DNA from: Ophiothrix spiculata
Taxonomy: Eukaryota; Echinodermata; Ophiuroidea; Amphilepidida; Ophiotrichidae
Length of the DNA: 28,688 bases
Assembly: GCA_000969725.1 (NCBI GenBank)
Contig: JXSR01S047713.1
Direction: 5' to 3' (one strand)
In this document: positions 1 to 10,206 of the stretch, piece by piece
How positions within the stretch are numbered: the stretch's first letter is position 1
Layout of the letters: the number at the start of each line of letters is the position of its first letter
Translations under genes and position numbers: made by a program
The notes under the pieces: model-generated
Told to the model about the DNA's origin: nothing
Databases searched by the model: none
The model's input: the letters and a program-made list of their open reading frames with translations, nothing else

Positions 1-541
1 CTTAATTGTTGAAATTGATCAAGGCGATCAAATTTTACAACAGAAAATCTGCTGGAAATTCTTATTATTTTCTTTATATTTTGCTGCCTATTCTCTTCAG
101 TTTCTTGAAAAGGGTTCTGTCGTAAAGTTCCCCTTTTCAGGGTGAGTCATCACATATACCAGTTGAGGATTCTTATAAGCTAAGAAACTCAATTTTGATA
201 GACGTTACCTTCAGGGTGAAAAGTGGATCATGAATTGCCCCTTTAAGATGTTCACACAACTTTGCTTTACAATTTGACATTGCACAACTTTTCTATTGTG
301 CACGTTTAATATGAACAAAATTCAAATCTCAAATTCTTAAACATAAGACTGGCCTTTGAAAACAAAATGATATGAATAAATAAATGTCTTGAGAGCACCT
401 AAACATTACAAAGTCAATGTTCCGTTCTTGTCAATGATTTGGAACATTCCAATGCAAAATCAAAATGACAACATGAAAGCACAACATTACCTCATTCATG
501 ATAACAAATCGAGCTACCCTGTTTTTTCAGAAACATGAACT
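1..541. other. Non-coding, 3' flank of the gene
   Basis: AT-rich, with many in-frame stops on both strands. No repeat structure or gene was seen. Confidence 0.6.
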
Positions 542-781
542 CGTCATGTGAGTGCAAGAAAGTCGTATCTGCAATAGCTGCCATCTGTCATAAATTTGAA
601 TTGCACACTGTCTAATCTCCAGTCCAGGGTCAGTGGTTCTTGAAATGGTTCTTGGTGTCACCTGAAGAACCATCTCAAGAGCCACTGACATAAGACAGGG
701 AATTTTTGATATGACAAAGTATAAAATAAAAATAACTTAGGGCAGCCATTGCAGATACAACTTTCTTGCACTCACATGACG
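542..781. mobile_element. Foldback MITE, copy 1
   Basis: The terminal inverted repeats (about 42 bp, 2 mismatches) begin CGTCATGTGAGTGCAAG and enclose a second, internal palindrome (GTCAGTGGTTCTTGA ... AGCCACTGAC). Flanking AACT at 538-541 and 782-785 looks like a 4-bp target duplication. No coding capacity. A second copy is at 7784-8048. Confidence 0.85.
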
Positions 782-2238
782 AACTGGAATCAGCTGATGG
801 CTGCATATCTATACAACACAATACAGGCATAGTGCCATAAAATTGCATCTGCATATCTGCAACACTGGCATTTGGAAACCACTATACTTTGATCAGCACC
901 AAATAGGCAGGCCTTTTCACATTGTGAATTGATACAGGCAAGTCTGTGTAGCTGCATGCGCTGTGTCTCATATGTGTGACTCGCGCATTAGCATCTATGG
1001 CGCGGCGCGCATGTAAGTGGGATTGTGTTTCTTTGCAGCAGAAAAGCCAAAAGATTTCCGCCTATTTAGTAGTGATCAAAGTATAATGTATATATGTGCT
1101 TTAAGAATATTTTGGTGTTAATGAGGTTTGCGAGTATAAAAGAACGTCATATACTCTACAGATGCCATTATCCAACAACTTCAAAACTCTATTTGGAATT
1201 ATATGAATAAAGTTAAATCTTTTAGTTTTGAAAAACTTTTTTCTTCAAATGACAGCAACTGTAAATATCGTTTTGTGGTCCTAAGCCTCTATACAGCTTT
1301 CTGACAACCATATTTTTTGTTTTGGCAAAAGATTATCACATTTATGGTGGACATGTAGCGGATTGGTAAAAGAAAACAAATCAACTTAGTGTGAAACAAG
1401 TCTTGTTTTGAATCATCACTACATATACCCCAGTGCATGACCATCAACATGGCCATCATACTAAAAATAACACTTCAAAAAAAAAAAACTTTCTCTTTCC
1501 CTTAATATGTATCATTGTTCTAATTAATTACAAACGTTATAATTGAATATGCAATGACAAAATACCTTTCCTTTTCTTTTCTTATTTAAGAAAAAAAAAA
1601 CATTGTTTAATTTTTTTTTTTTGATGTGGTGCATTAAACATAGACTTCATTTGAGGGTCTATAATAGAAACCATATGTGACTTGTCCACAACAAACCTCC
1701 CATAAAGTCAGACCCTGGTCACATTTGATTAATTGCAGATTCAAAAGAACATATTTTCTGCTTAAAATGATACTTGCTTATTTATGATTCTTTGCAGCAC
1801 GAAATGCTAGATTATGTGAATCCAAGAAATTTGCATTGAAGTTTAATTTACGCATATTTCCTATTCGAATACGTCTCAAAAATGCTAGTTTGCAAATAAA
1901 TTTAGAGTTGAAATAAATATTGATATTTTGCAATGAACAAAGGTATGAACATTTTGAATCTGCAAAAATCACAATTTTGTCAGAATACAATTTTTAGATG
2001 TATTTTACCCTGTAATTTACAATGCAGATTTGACAGGAGGCTCATGGTAAACAGTCACACATTAAATGGAACCACCAACGATATATTCGTTGTTTTTGCT
2101 GACAACAATTTTACACATTTCTAGAAAAATAACCTTTATAAACATGAAGGAAAGGATGAAGGAAAACTTATTAATATACCAATTGGCTTGATCTGAGCAA
2201 GTCAATACTTTGCTATTGCCCTCTCAAAACAAAATTGC
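782..2238. other. Non-coding region with homopolymer tracts
   Basis: Contains A/T runs at about 1477-1490, 1590-1600 and 1611-1622, and a small CpG-rich spot (GGCGCGGCGCGC at about 998-1009). Short open frames near 1778-2124 show no coding character. Confidence 0.6.
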
Positions 2239-2420
2239 TATATAAAACAAATATTGACTGCTCTTACATTAAAAACTGTTTTCCCTCAGTGATCTTGAGA
2301 GAGACAATCATACTATTTCCCTCAACCTTTGGTCTCAGGAAACAATATAGTCTCAAGATCACTTCGAGGCAAAAGTCTTTACTATGGTGCTATTGCCCTC
2401 ATAGGCATTCAATATTTGTA
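2239..2420. mobile_element. Palindromic MITE interrupted at its right end by a nested element
   Basis: Ends TATATAAAACAAATATTGAC and TCAATATTTGTA are inverted repeats, and the centre folds again (CAGTGATCTTGAGA ... CTCAAGATCACTT). The same family occurs at 13287-13463. The right end is broken by the insertion of the 2421-2913 element. Confidence 0.75.
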
Positions 2421-2913
2421 TATCAGTTCGGCATAACTCACAATTCGGATACGTATCCGAATTTGGATACCCACATACATTTTGTATCCGAATTGTGATA
2501 CCCGTATCACAATTCGGATATGGAGGGGTATCTGAATTCTGATACGCCTGTCGTGGCGCAGGAAACCAATCGATAGCGCAAGCTGGCAAGTACATGTAGA
2601 ACATCTTTCTTGCATCTATGATAAATGTATCTGTGGAAATGTCATTTCCATCTGTGCAGTTCCAGCGGAACAGCTTCGAAACATGTTCTGATAGCTCCTT
2701 ATCACATAAGGCAAAATAATTTGGCCAAAACTAGAATTTAGATGAAAAATGATGATAATGTTATTGATTTTTGTACATACCGGTATGGTGCGCGGCAAAG
2801 CTGAATATACATTTCAGCTGATTTTAATCCAAATTCAGATACCGGTATCAGAATTTTGATACGGAGTATCTAAATTCGGATACGTATCCAAATTTAGTTT
2901 CGCCGAACTGATA
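2421..2913. mobile_element. Nested MITE with repeated GGATAC motifs and 5-bp target duplication
   Basis: Terminal inverted repeats TATCAGTTCGGC and GCCGAACTGATA bound a 493-bp element with exact TTGTA duplications at 2416-2420 and 2914-2918. Both subterminal zones carry many copies of AATTCGGATAC in both orientations, arranged as small palindromes such as GGATACGTATCC. The central part (about 2560-2800) is unique and non-coding. Confidence 0.88.
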
Positions 2914-2918
2914 TTGTA

Positions 2919-4509
2919 ATGTAAAGAAAGTCAACCTTACATGTTCTTCCCCATCTGCAATTATATCACTTCACTAAACTACTTTAATTGTAAACAAAAG
3001 CAATGTTTTTTCGTTGATTGTCTGATTCTACCTGCAGCAATATATTACTTTATATGGCAAGACTTTGCTCAACACACAAACATCATTTTACAACAATTTT
3101 CAACAAAATATGATACAATTAATCTGTCAATTTCAAGAGTCATGTTCATTCATTATATTAATTGTCTACTTCTTATAATGATATAAAATAGAGGTGATCA
3201 AAGGGGAAGGTTTCTCAAATATGAGATAATAAAAGGTTGTACGAAAATAGTCTCTCAATTTCTATATCTGTAAATTTTTAGCAGCATATCACTGATTTAT
3301 AGTTCAAATGTAGTAATATGTAACTCTTAGATGCAGGAATGTCACACTTTTAATGGTCCTGCACATCAACATCACAAACATATAGATACAAAATGGGGAA
3401 ACAAGGGACCAAAGTCATCAAACTTTGAAATCAAAAATCATCTTCAGAACCATATTACACTTGGTTCTGAACCAAAAATGATATCAAACCATTTGTTACT
3501 ATGCAAAGTTGTAAAGAAACTAATAAAAAACTGGATTAGGGTAAAGTTGACTTTTCATCTTAAACTGATTTTAAAGTTTCATGATTTTGGCTCCTAACGT
3601 GGCATCATTGTGGTTCATGCATGAGCTGTTAGCAAGATATTGAGCTTTCTCAGATAATTCTTGTGAACAAATTGCTCTTTAGTAAAAAAAAAGGAAACTT
3701 CAAGAACAACAGCTCAAAGTGATAAATGCAGATAATGGATTACCTGTGCCCACATTCACATGCATAAACCTAACTGATGCTCCCTGGATCCCCTTTCTGA
3801 TCCTCAATACAAAATACTTGATTTCCATACTGTTTTGTGTCCTTTATATTGCTTGTTTACCACACACTTCATTGTCTGTTTCCATGGTTACTTGTTTAGA
3901 TGATTGTAGCTGCTCTAATGTTTATCTTAAAGGGTTGTTTCTGGAAATTTAGTCTCCAAGTATTTATCTGAAAAGAAAAGGATATAGATAGTGTGAGTCT
4001 CAAACAATGTATTTGAAATTTGATCTGCAATATGGATGACATGCAATTAAACCCCTTGATAGTTGTTTAAATAATGTCATTTATTTGGCATTCAAAATAT
4101 TCTAATTTTGGAATTCTAAAATAAGCTACATAAACAGGTACATATACAAGTCTCAGGGTACTACGTATATTCTGTCAAGTAAATATATGTGCAAACCTAT
4201 ACAAGACATGAATGTTTCCCAGGAACATATCAATCTTTTCCTTCCTAATTGATACATTTCCTTCCTGAAAAAAAAATCCAGTTTCCTTTCAAACTTGTTC
4301 CCTTCTTTGTTAGCATGTTCTAAATTTCCCCATTTTCCAGGTTTGCACATACATGGATGACGTCCAATAAAGAAGATTTGAAGAATTGAGATAAAATATG
4401 CTGTTAAATAATTTTGGATAAGCAAAAAATTGAAGTAAGAATGGTTACCACTGATGGTTACTACAATTATCTTATTGTGCTATTACATCATGCTAGCTAC
4501 CAGAATGTA
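2919..4509. other. Non-coding region
   Basis: No supported gene. Open frames of 70-90 codons are AT-rich, lack any motif, and overlap on both strands. No clear transposon ends were seen. Confidence 0.55.
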
Positions 4510-4748
4510 TGGGCAAATCAAAAATTTATTGGACAATGTAAACAGAAATCCAGGGTGCAGGTCCCCATTGTTTGTATTGCAACCCCTTACCCTGGGTTTT
4601 TGTTTTCATTGTCCAATAAATCTTCTCTGTAGTCAAATTGAAAATTTATTGGACAATGTAAACAGAAATCCAGGGTGCAGGGCCCATTGTTTGTATATGC
4701 AACCCTTACCCTGGATTTTTGTTTTCATTGTCCGAGAAATTTTTATTT
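4510..4748. repeat. Tandem duplication of a palindromic element (two 110-120 bp units)
   Basis: The unit TTTATTGGACAATGTAAACAG ... CATTGTCCAATAAA is itself an inverted repeat. It appears at about 4518-4624 and again at about 4644-4740, with near-identical sequence. An open frame across it (FVLQPLTLGF...) is a by-product of the repeat, not a gene. Confidence 0.85.
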
Positions 4749-4826
4749 TGCCTTTAGTTATATTCTTGTCAAAATCTCTTTGACATAATCCTCCAATCAA
4801 GGTGCATGTATGGAAGGTGGAAATGT

Positions 4827-5203
4827 GTATACTCTATAAATCAGTATGCAACAAGCAGCCTGTTAATGCACATAAACCAATATGGCCATGCGTAGAAATA
4901 AATTAGTCCATATTTTTTGAATCATAACAACGTACCTAATCAAGTTGAATATTCAAATGAACTTTTATTCAAGATTTGTCGATGTAGTGGCAACAAAATT
5001 AACCAAAAATAATATCAAAATCATGAAAGATACATATACCAAATGTATTAATAAGCAGTGATTTGGTCTTAATCAATCATTGCTAGTCTCTTACACAAAT
5101 ACAAAACAACCAGTTCACAATGTTGTAGAATACAAGGAATGTCTGTGGATCTTGTAGCAGAGTCTGATTGTTTGTTGCATACTTCAAGGTTTATAGGGTA
5201 TAG
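4827..5203. mobile_element. MITE of about 377 bp, copy 1
   Basis: Imperfect ends TATACTCTATAAA...AGTATGCAACAA and TTGTTGCATACTTCAAGG...TATAGGGTATA are inverted. The whole length matches 12647-13036 in the same orientation (for example GCACATAAACCAATATG and GTTCACAATGTTG). Divergence is considerable, so this is an old family. Confidence 0.8.
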
Positions 5204-5479
5204 AACAATCTGGATTCTCCTAAGTTGGATTAGAAGAATCATTGTGAGCACGTTTTAGATTCTCACTCAAAGTCCAACTTTGAATTTCCCCTTATATTCT
5301 AAAAGAACACAATTTACATTTTGTATTGAAATAATACAAGAATTAAGATGATAGCTTTCATGCTTCAAATTGCTTTAGTTAAGGACTTACCATGAACAAA
5401 TATTGTCCTTTTAGATCAATTGAAAAACATATTCCCCCGAGGCAACAAAGATGGAGGTCTTGGATGAGAGAGTACACCT

Positions 5480-5720
5480 GCGTAGCCAGGATTGCTTACC
5501 TCCAGGGTGCGCAATAAATCCTAGTCCAAAACGGTGGTCCAGGGGGCGCTAGGGGCACCTGCCTATATCGGACGGGCTGCCAAATATATAATTAGCAGTA
5601 TAATTAGGACTTCTGTGCCCTTTTTTCTTTGTTTTTATTTCTTTTTTCTTTATTCCATTTTTATTTGTTGTAGACCCCCGGGGTGCGCGCATGCCCCTTC
5701 CGCATCCCCCTGGCTACGCC
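5480..5720. mobile_element. MITE with GCGTAGCCAGG termini
   Basis: GCGTAGCCAGGATTGC at the left and CCCCCTGGCTACGC at the right form terminal inverted repeats. Subterminal GC-rich parts (CAGGGGGCGCTAGGGG, GACCCCCGGGGTGCGCGC) flank an AT-rich centre. No ORF of note. Confidence 0.75.
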
Positions 5721-6529
5721 AATGGAGTAGAAGTCAATAGATCTGTACCAGGACTGACATGGCTTCATGTTTACACATATCATTCATATCACCATTTAAA
5801 ATACGCAAAATGATTTTCAAAACATTTAAATGAGGAAAAAATGACATTTATACAAACTCTTTAATCAGACTCTAGATCTGTAACATCAATTTTACTACTG
5901 TCTTGGGTTTGACATGACTATCAACAGAGTTCAATTGACTTCAGACTTTCAGACAATGATGCTGAGATGTCTTAATTCTCACTAATAGCAAACACTTTGA
6001 AATTATTCAACCCTTCATATTTTTAATATTTTTGAAAATCAAATATATCTGGGTACAAAGAATTTTGATACAGTCAGTGTAAATTTGGACCATAATAGTG
6101 TGATACGGAAATAACAGGACAAAGGAACAGCAAAAAGTACCAGGTGTCCAAAAAAATGGTTACAAGTAGAAAACTAATCATGTGCAAACACTATAGTTTG
6201 AGAGACGAAACTTACATTCCAGAATGAGTTGTTTAGATTAAACCTCAATAATATTGTGTGGCGCAAAAGTTGAAGAATACTTCACTAAGCATATTCATTT
6301 TTTTGCATATATTTTGCCCCAGCGAGTCCTTTTTTTGATGCAATAGCTGGCAACACTATAGTCTGACCTTGGAATAAAACAATAATAGCTCACTTTGAAT
6401 TCAGTATTTGGCAATGAGGCTGTTACCCAATCCATGCTTTGGGTGCATTTTTGGGCATATCATCTTAATGCTTGTCTCCATATCAGAATGCTATAAATAG
6501 CATCAAAGGCTTGTTTAGCAGTTCATATA
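5721..6529. other. Non-coding region
   Basis: AT-rich spacer between two small inverted-repeat elements. I see nothing else in it. Confidence 0.55.
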
Positions 6530-6729
6530 CATACTTGCCAACATTTGAAAACTGGAAGGAGGGACAAATGGGCACATTTTTGTCCAAAAAGAGGAATATT
6601 TCCCATTTTCCTACACTTTACTATAGGGTGAGTTTTACAAAAAGAGGAACGGATTGGTAAAAAAAATTACCTTTTTCTTTTGCCAAAAACAGAACCGTTC
6701 CTCTTAAATAGGAACAGTTGGCAAGTATG
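6530..6729. mobile_element. 200-bp MITE with CATACTTGCCAAC termini
   Basis: CATACTTGCCAAC and GTTGGCAAGTATG are exact inverted ends. The inner parts also pair (AAAGAGGAAC / GTTCCTCTT). Non-coding. Confidence 0.85.
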
Positions 6730-6840
6730 CATTTATTAAAATAGTGCTCAGAAAATACATTTGAAAACACTGTTCTACTGTTACAAAATGTAAAAATTCA
6801 GGCAGTAAGAAAAAAATGTGATTTAAATACAAAAAATAGA

Positions 6841-7040
6841 ATAGACCATTTTGCATGTCCCACATTGCACGCTGAAAGTACCTTAAATACGGCTACTTTT
6901 GCACGAACGACCATATAATGAAGTTGTGCGCAGATGACGCTATGCGCACAACTTAGTAATTGGTTGATCGCACAAAATTTAGTTCCTGTAAATTTATGAT
7001 ACTTTCAGCGTGCATTAAGGGACATACAAAAGTGGTTTAT
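6841..7040. mobile_element. Palindromic MITE (GTCCCA...AAAGTACC family), copy 1
   Basis: Nearly the whole 200 bp is an imperfect palindrome: GCATGTCCCACATTGCACGC pairs with GCGTGCATTAAGGGACATAC, and GAAAGTACC with GATACTTTC. The centre holds TTGTGCGCAGATGACGCTATGCGCACAA. The second copy is at 8285-8468. Confidence 0.85.
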
Positions 7041-7122
7041 AGGGAACTCACTCACATAAAGCAAGCTGGCTTCTGAGTCGGACATTCCTTTGTTGTGCGA
7101 ATTAAATTTGTGACAATGAAAT

Positions 7123-7551
7123 GTGACCCGTCATAACGAAAGGTACCTTAAGGTCGGCATAGTAAATTACGAGATACAGGCCATTGAAGCTGAGCATAGT
7201 CAAAAATTTCATCCAAAGTCAAAATTCTAATTTCATCATAACGTTACCTTTGAAGTGTATTCTATCATACTAATCAGGTTCAAACATCCAAAACATAAGA
7301 CAAATGTTTTAAAAACCGAGATAAAAATCCTTTCTCCATTCAAGTTTTACCAGTACAGAAACTTTAAACTTGATTTTCTCAGAACTATAGTTTTCTGAAT
7401 CAGCCCGATGCCTTTTACCAATTTGGATGGAACATCCAATTACCAAAAGTAAGGTGTCATTTTAAAGCTTTAAATATAATCTTTCAGATGAGACCAAAAA
7501 ATCAATTTTCATTTTGGGACCCTTAAGGTACCTTTCGATATGACGGGTCAC
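7123..7551. mobile_element. MITE with GTGACCCGTCAT...AAGGTACC ends, copy 1
   Basis: About 30-bp inverted ends (GTGACCCGTCATAACGAAAG and CTTTCGATATGACGGGTCAC). The interior matches 14586-15029 in the opposite orientation, and part of it matches 19650-19789. No ORF spans it. Confidence 0.88.
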
Positions 7552-7783
7552 AAAATACATTGTGGGATTGAGATTTAGATTTGTCAAGATAAGCAAATCT
7601 CACTTGAAAAATTGTCATGTCAAAGTCATTTTCATCTGCAGCTAAGATATCGAAACCTGGGGTTTGTATAAACAGATATGTAACAAGGTAATCGTTTCAT
7701 TTGCTTGTTGAAAATGTTCTAACAACAACGGATTTGGGACGATCTACTTGAAAACATGACCCAATGACGCCAAGCAAACCAGT

Positions 7784-8048
7784 CGTCATGTGAGTGCAAG
7801 AAAGTCGTATCTGCAATAGCTGCCTTTTGTTATTAATTTGCATTGCACACTGTAAAATCTCCAATCTTGGGTCAGTGGTTCTTGAAATGGTTCTTCAGGT
7901 AACACCATCACCTGAAGAACCATTTCAAGAACCACTGACATAAGACAGTAAAATTTTGAGAGATTTTTCACATTCTTGTTACAAGGTGTAAAATAAATAT
8001 AACTTAGGCCAGCCATTGCAGATACGACTTTCTTGCACTCACAAGATG
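7784..8048. mobile_element. Foldback MITE, copy 2
   Basis: Same family as 542-781, with a better preserved inner palindrome (GGTTCTTGAAATGGTTCTTC ... GAAGAACCATTTCAAGAACC). The right end is slightly decayed (CACAAGATG). Short open frames here are palindrome by-products. Confidence 0.85.
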
Positions 8049-8284
8049 AACTGTGTGAGAGACTATGGAACTAGTCGGATTTAAATAAACAAAATGCATG
8101 TAGAATAGTGAATATTCTTTGGTTTGTGACCACAAGATTTTTAAATAGTAAACAAGGCTAAAGATACTATAACATTCCAATCTACCGCACATCATGTTCT
8201 TCAGACATGGGCGTTACCGCAAGACCAATAGGACTGATTGACTGAAAATTATGTTAAATATATGTTTATTGTTACATTCTTACA

Positions 8285-8468
8285 AAAGACCCCTTTCGTA
8301 TGTCCCATAATGCATCTTGAAAGTACCGTAAATGCTCAGTTGACCATATTATTACCTTCTGCGCAAATGACGTCATGCACAAAACGTAGTAATATGGTCG
8401 CTCGCGCAAAAATGCCTGTATTTGCGGTACTTTCAAGATGAATTATGGGACATACGAAACTTGTCTAT
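8285..8468. mobile_element. Palindromic MITE (GTCCCA...AAAGTACC family), copy 2
   Basis: TTTCGTATGTCCCATAATGC pairs with ATTATGGGACATACGAAA, and CTTGAAAGTACCG with CGGTACTTTCAAG. Its relative is at 6841-7040. The centre includes the palindrome ATGACGTCAT, which happens to be a perfect CRE/ATF site. Confidence 0.85.
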
Positions 8469-8645
8469 TCATTTACAATAACAGTTTGTCGTAACTTCAA
8501 AGATGGTGACGCAAGATAGAAATTTTGAAAATGTGCGCTATATTGAAATGTCAGCATGTTCAAATGAGGCAGAACATAAAATGTAAAGAATAGTGAACAC
8601 TGATAGTCACAAACATTTATACTCTCATTCATTTAGGTTGATACA

Positions 8646-8993
8646 TACCGTATTGTTCCTAATAAACGCCCATGGGCGGCGACATTTCTCGAAGGGTGGG
8701 CGATTATTAGAGACCAAATTTTCAACATCAAAATTTGCACAAAATCGCTAAGTAAGCTGAACAATAACGGCAACTTACTGTTATATGGCCCCAGATAACC
8801 CGGAAGTACTGACAATTTTTCATCATTTCCGGGATCGCGACCTCATTGGTACCGTTTCCTGTTACTAGCGATTGTTGGTTAAAGCTATGATCCATGAAAA
8901 TGCTACAAACTTGAATGTTTTTTAACACTTCTCTTTGAAATTTTTGGGGTGGGCGTTTAATAGAGACTGGGCGTTTATAAGAACAATACGGTA
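8646..8993. mobile_element. 348-bp MITE with ACCGTATTGTTC termini
   Basis: ACCGTATTGTTCCTAATAAACG and CGTTTATAAGAACAATACGGT are inverted ends, flanked by TA on both sides as expected for a TA-duplicating DNA transposon. Subterminal GGGTGGGCG motifs occur at both ends. Confidence 0.85.
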
Positions 8994-9001
8994 TAAAATA
9001 T

Positions 9002-9093
9002 TGTGAATTGAATCTAGACTTGTAACCAGAAAATATTACTCACAGCAACATTGCTTGTGAGTATTATTTTCTGGTTATGTAGAATCAATTCAC
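9002..9093. repeat. Perfectly folded 92-bp hairpin
   Basis: TGTGAATTGAATCTA...TAACCAGAAAATATTACTCAC pairs with GTGAGTATTATTTTCTGGTTA...AGAATCAATTCACA around a very short loop. Probably a minimal MITE. Confidence 0.85.
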
Positions 9094-9200
9094 ATTATTT
9101 ACTGAAAATCACGGTTTACAGAAAATGTATCTAGTGAACATATGGAAATAAAGGTGGTTCAAAATGAGAATAATAATAATGAGAACACTTTAAGGATTAG

Positions 9201-9415
9201 TTACTGTAAACGGGGTTATTTTCGTGAGGGTTAAATTTTTGTGAATTTCGCGAATCAACATTTAACTACGAATATAACACCCCACGAACACATTCGTTTT
9301 ATGTGCAAGTCTATGTAATGAGGCTTTTAAACGCTAATTTAACACGTGCGAAAAGGATGTGATTGTCTGGTTTCGCAAAAAATTCTGCTCGCGAAAATAT
9401 TCTCGTTTACAGTAA
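9201..9415. mobile_element. MITE with TTACTGTAAACG termini
   Basis: TTACTGTAAACGGGGTTATTT and AAATATTCTCGTTTACAGTAA form the inverted ends. CGCGAA-type motifs are inside. Elements with such ends are common in marine invertebrate genomes (recollection). Confidence 0.82.
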
Positions 9416-9518
9416 ATAAAAACTTAGAATAGTGAACATACTCTAATAAAGTTCTAAGTACATAAATCTAGAGAACACACTTAAATAAGGGTGTACACAA
9501 AGTGTGAAAATCAAGCAT

Positions 9519-9706
9519 CCGTATTCACAAAAGTTAATCCAGGATTAACTTTATTCCTGGACTTCTCATTCTCAGAACAGAGGTTCTTTTAAAGAATTTT
9601 ACAAAGTCTAACTTTCTTCTTTGATTGCGAATACCAAATGAAGACATCAGTTGAATGATTATAAAGATATTCCTGGATTAAAATTATTGCACTTTTGTAA
9701 ATATGG
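9519..9706. mobile_element. MITE with GTATTCACAAAAGTTA ends, copy 1
   Basis: GTATTCACAAAAGTTAATCC at the left, a decayed GGATTAAAATTATTGCACTT...GTAAATAT at the right, and the inner phrase GCGAATACCAAATGAAGACATC link it to 22639-22935. Confidence 0.7.
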
Positions 9707-10095
9707 GCCCTTTTTAAGGTGTATATAAAATTTATAGAATTATTAATACAACAAGTGTGTTTACAATAATAGTAATACAGTGAATACATTCATATAAAGG
9801 TGTACACAAAATAGAGAATGAACATTTTCAAATAAGGGTGATATGAAATATAGTGAACAGTAATGGGTGAATAATCTAGCAATACTAAATCTTCAAGTAA
9901 AATGGTATTAGATCTACAACTACACAAAAGTATGTGAACGGGAGTGAATGGAATTTCAACTGTGCAAAATAACCAGCTTGAAGTGATTTGATAGACAATA
10001 TCTTCATTTCATTTTGTAAGCTTTTCATTTCTTGCACAATCATGATCTATATTTCACTAAATAAACATGTATTCTCATATCAATATATTTTGCAT
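9707..10095. other. Probable 3' UTR and immediate downstream flank
   Basis: AT-rich. No strong AATAAA on the minus strand was found close to the stop. The nearest is at about 9550-9555, inside a MITE. Confidence 0.4.
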
Positions 10096-10096
10096 T
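10059..10096 (-). CDS. Candidate short terminal exon of the BAIAP2-like gene
   Basis: If the donor at 10364 is used, the next plausible acceptor on the minus strand is TTATTTTTTACAG (AG at 10098-10097). From 10096 the phase 1 reading would add ECKILI and then reach a stop by about 10077. The pyrimidine tract is reasonable, but nothing else supports it. The competing model is read-through to the stop at 10207. The end shown here is nominal and runs into 3' UTR. Confidence 0.2.
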
Positions 10097-10153
10097 CTGT
10101 AAAAAATAAGTTTCATGCATACATATAGATATAATATGTCAAAATAACGGAAT

Positions 10154-10182
10154 GTTATTGTACACATACATTGTACAATAAC
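10154..10182 (-). promoter_or_regulatory. Stem-loop with TGTACAATA words in probable 3' UTR
   Basis: GTTATTGTACA and TGTACAATAAC are perfect 11-base arms around a 7-base loop, just past the stop at 10207. The word UGUACAAUA on the sense strand fits the 9-nt PUF (FBF-type UGURNNAUA) consensus. Function is inferred only. Confidence 0.35.
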
Positions 10183-10206
10183 GATAAAACAGCTGTGGTA
10201 TATCTT

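Noticed and set aside
2235-2615. Several short frames in the 2.2-2.6 kb region
   Set aside because: All lie in MITE palindromes with GGATAC repeats.
4454-4783. Plus-strand open frame of 109 codons with a repeated LLDNVNRNPGCR segment
   Set aside because: It is produced by the tandem palindromic DNA unit. No splice, motif or codon bias supports coding.
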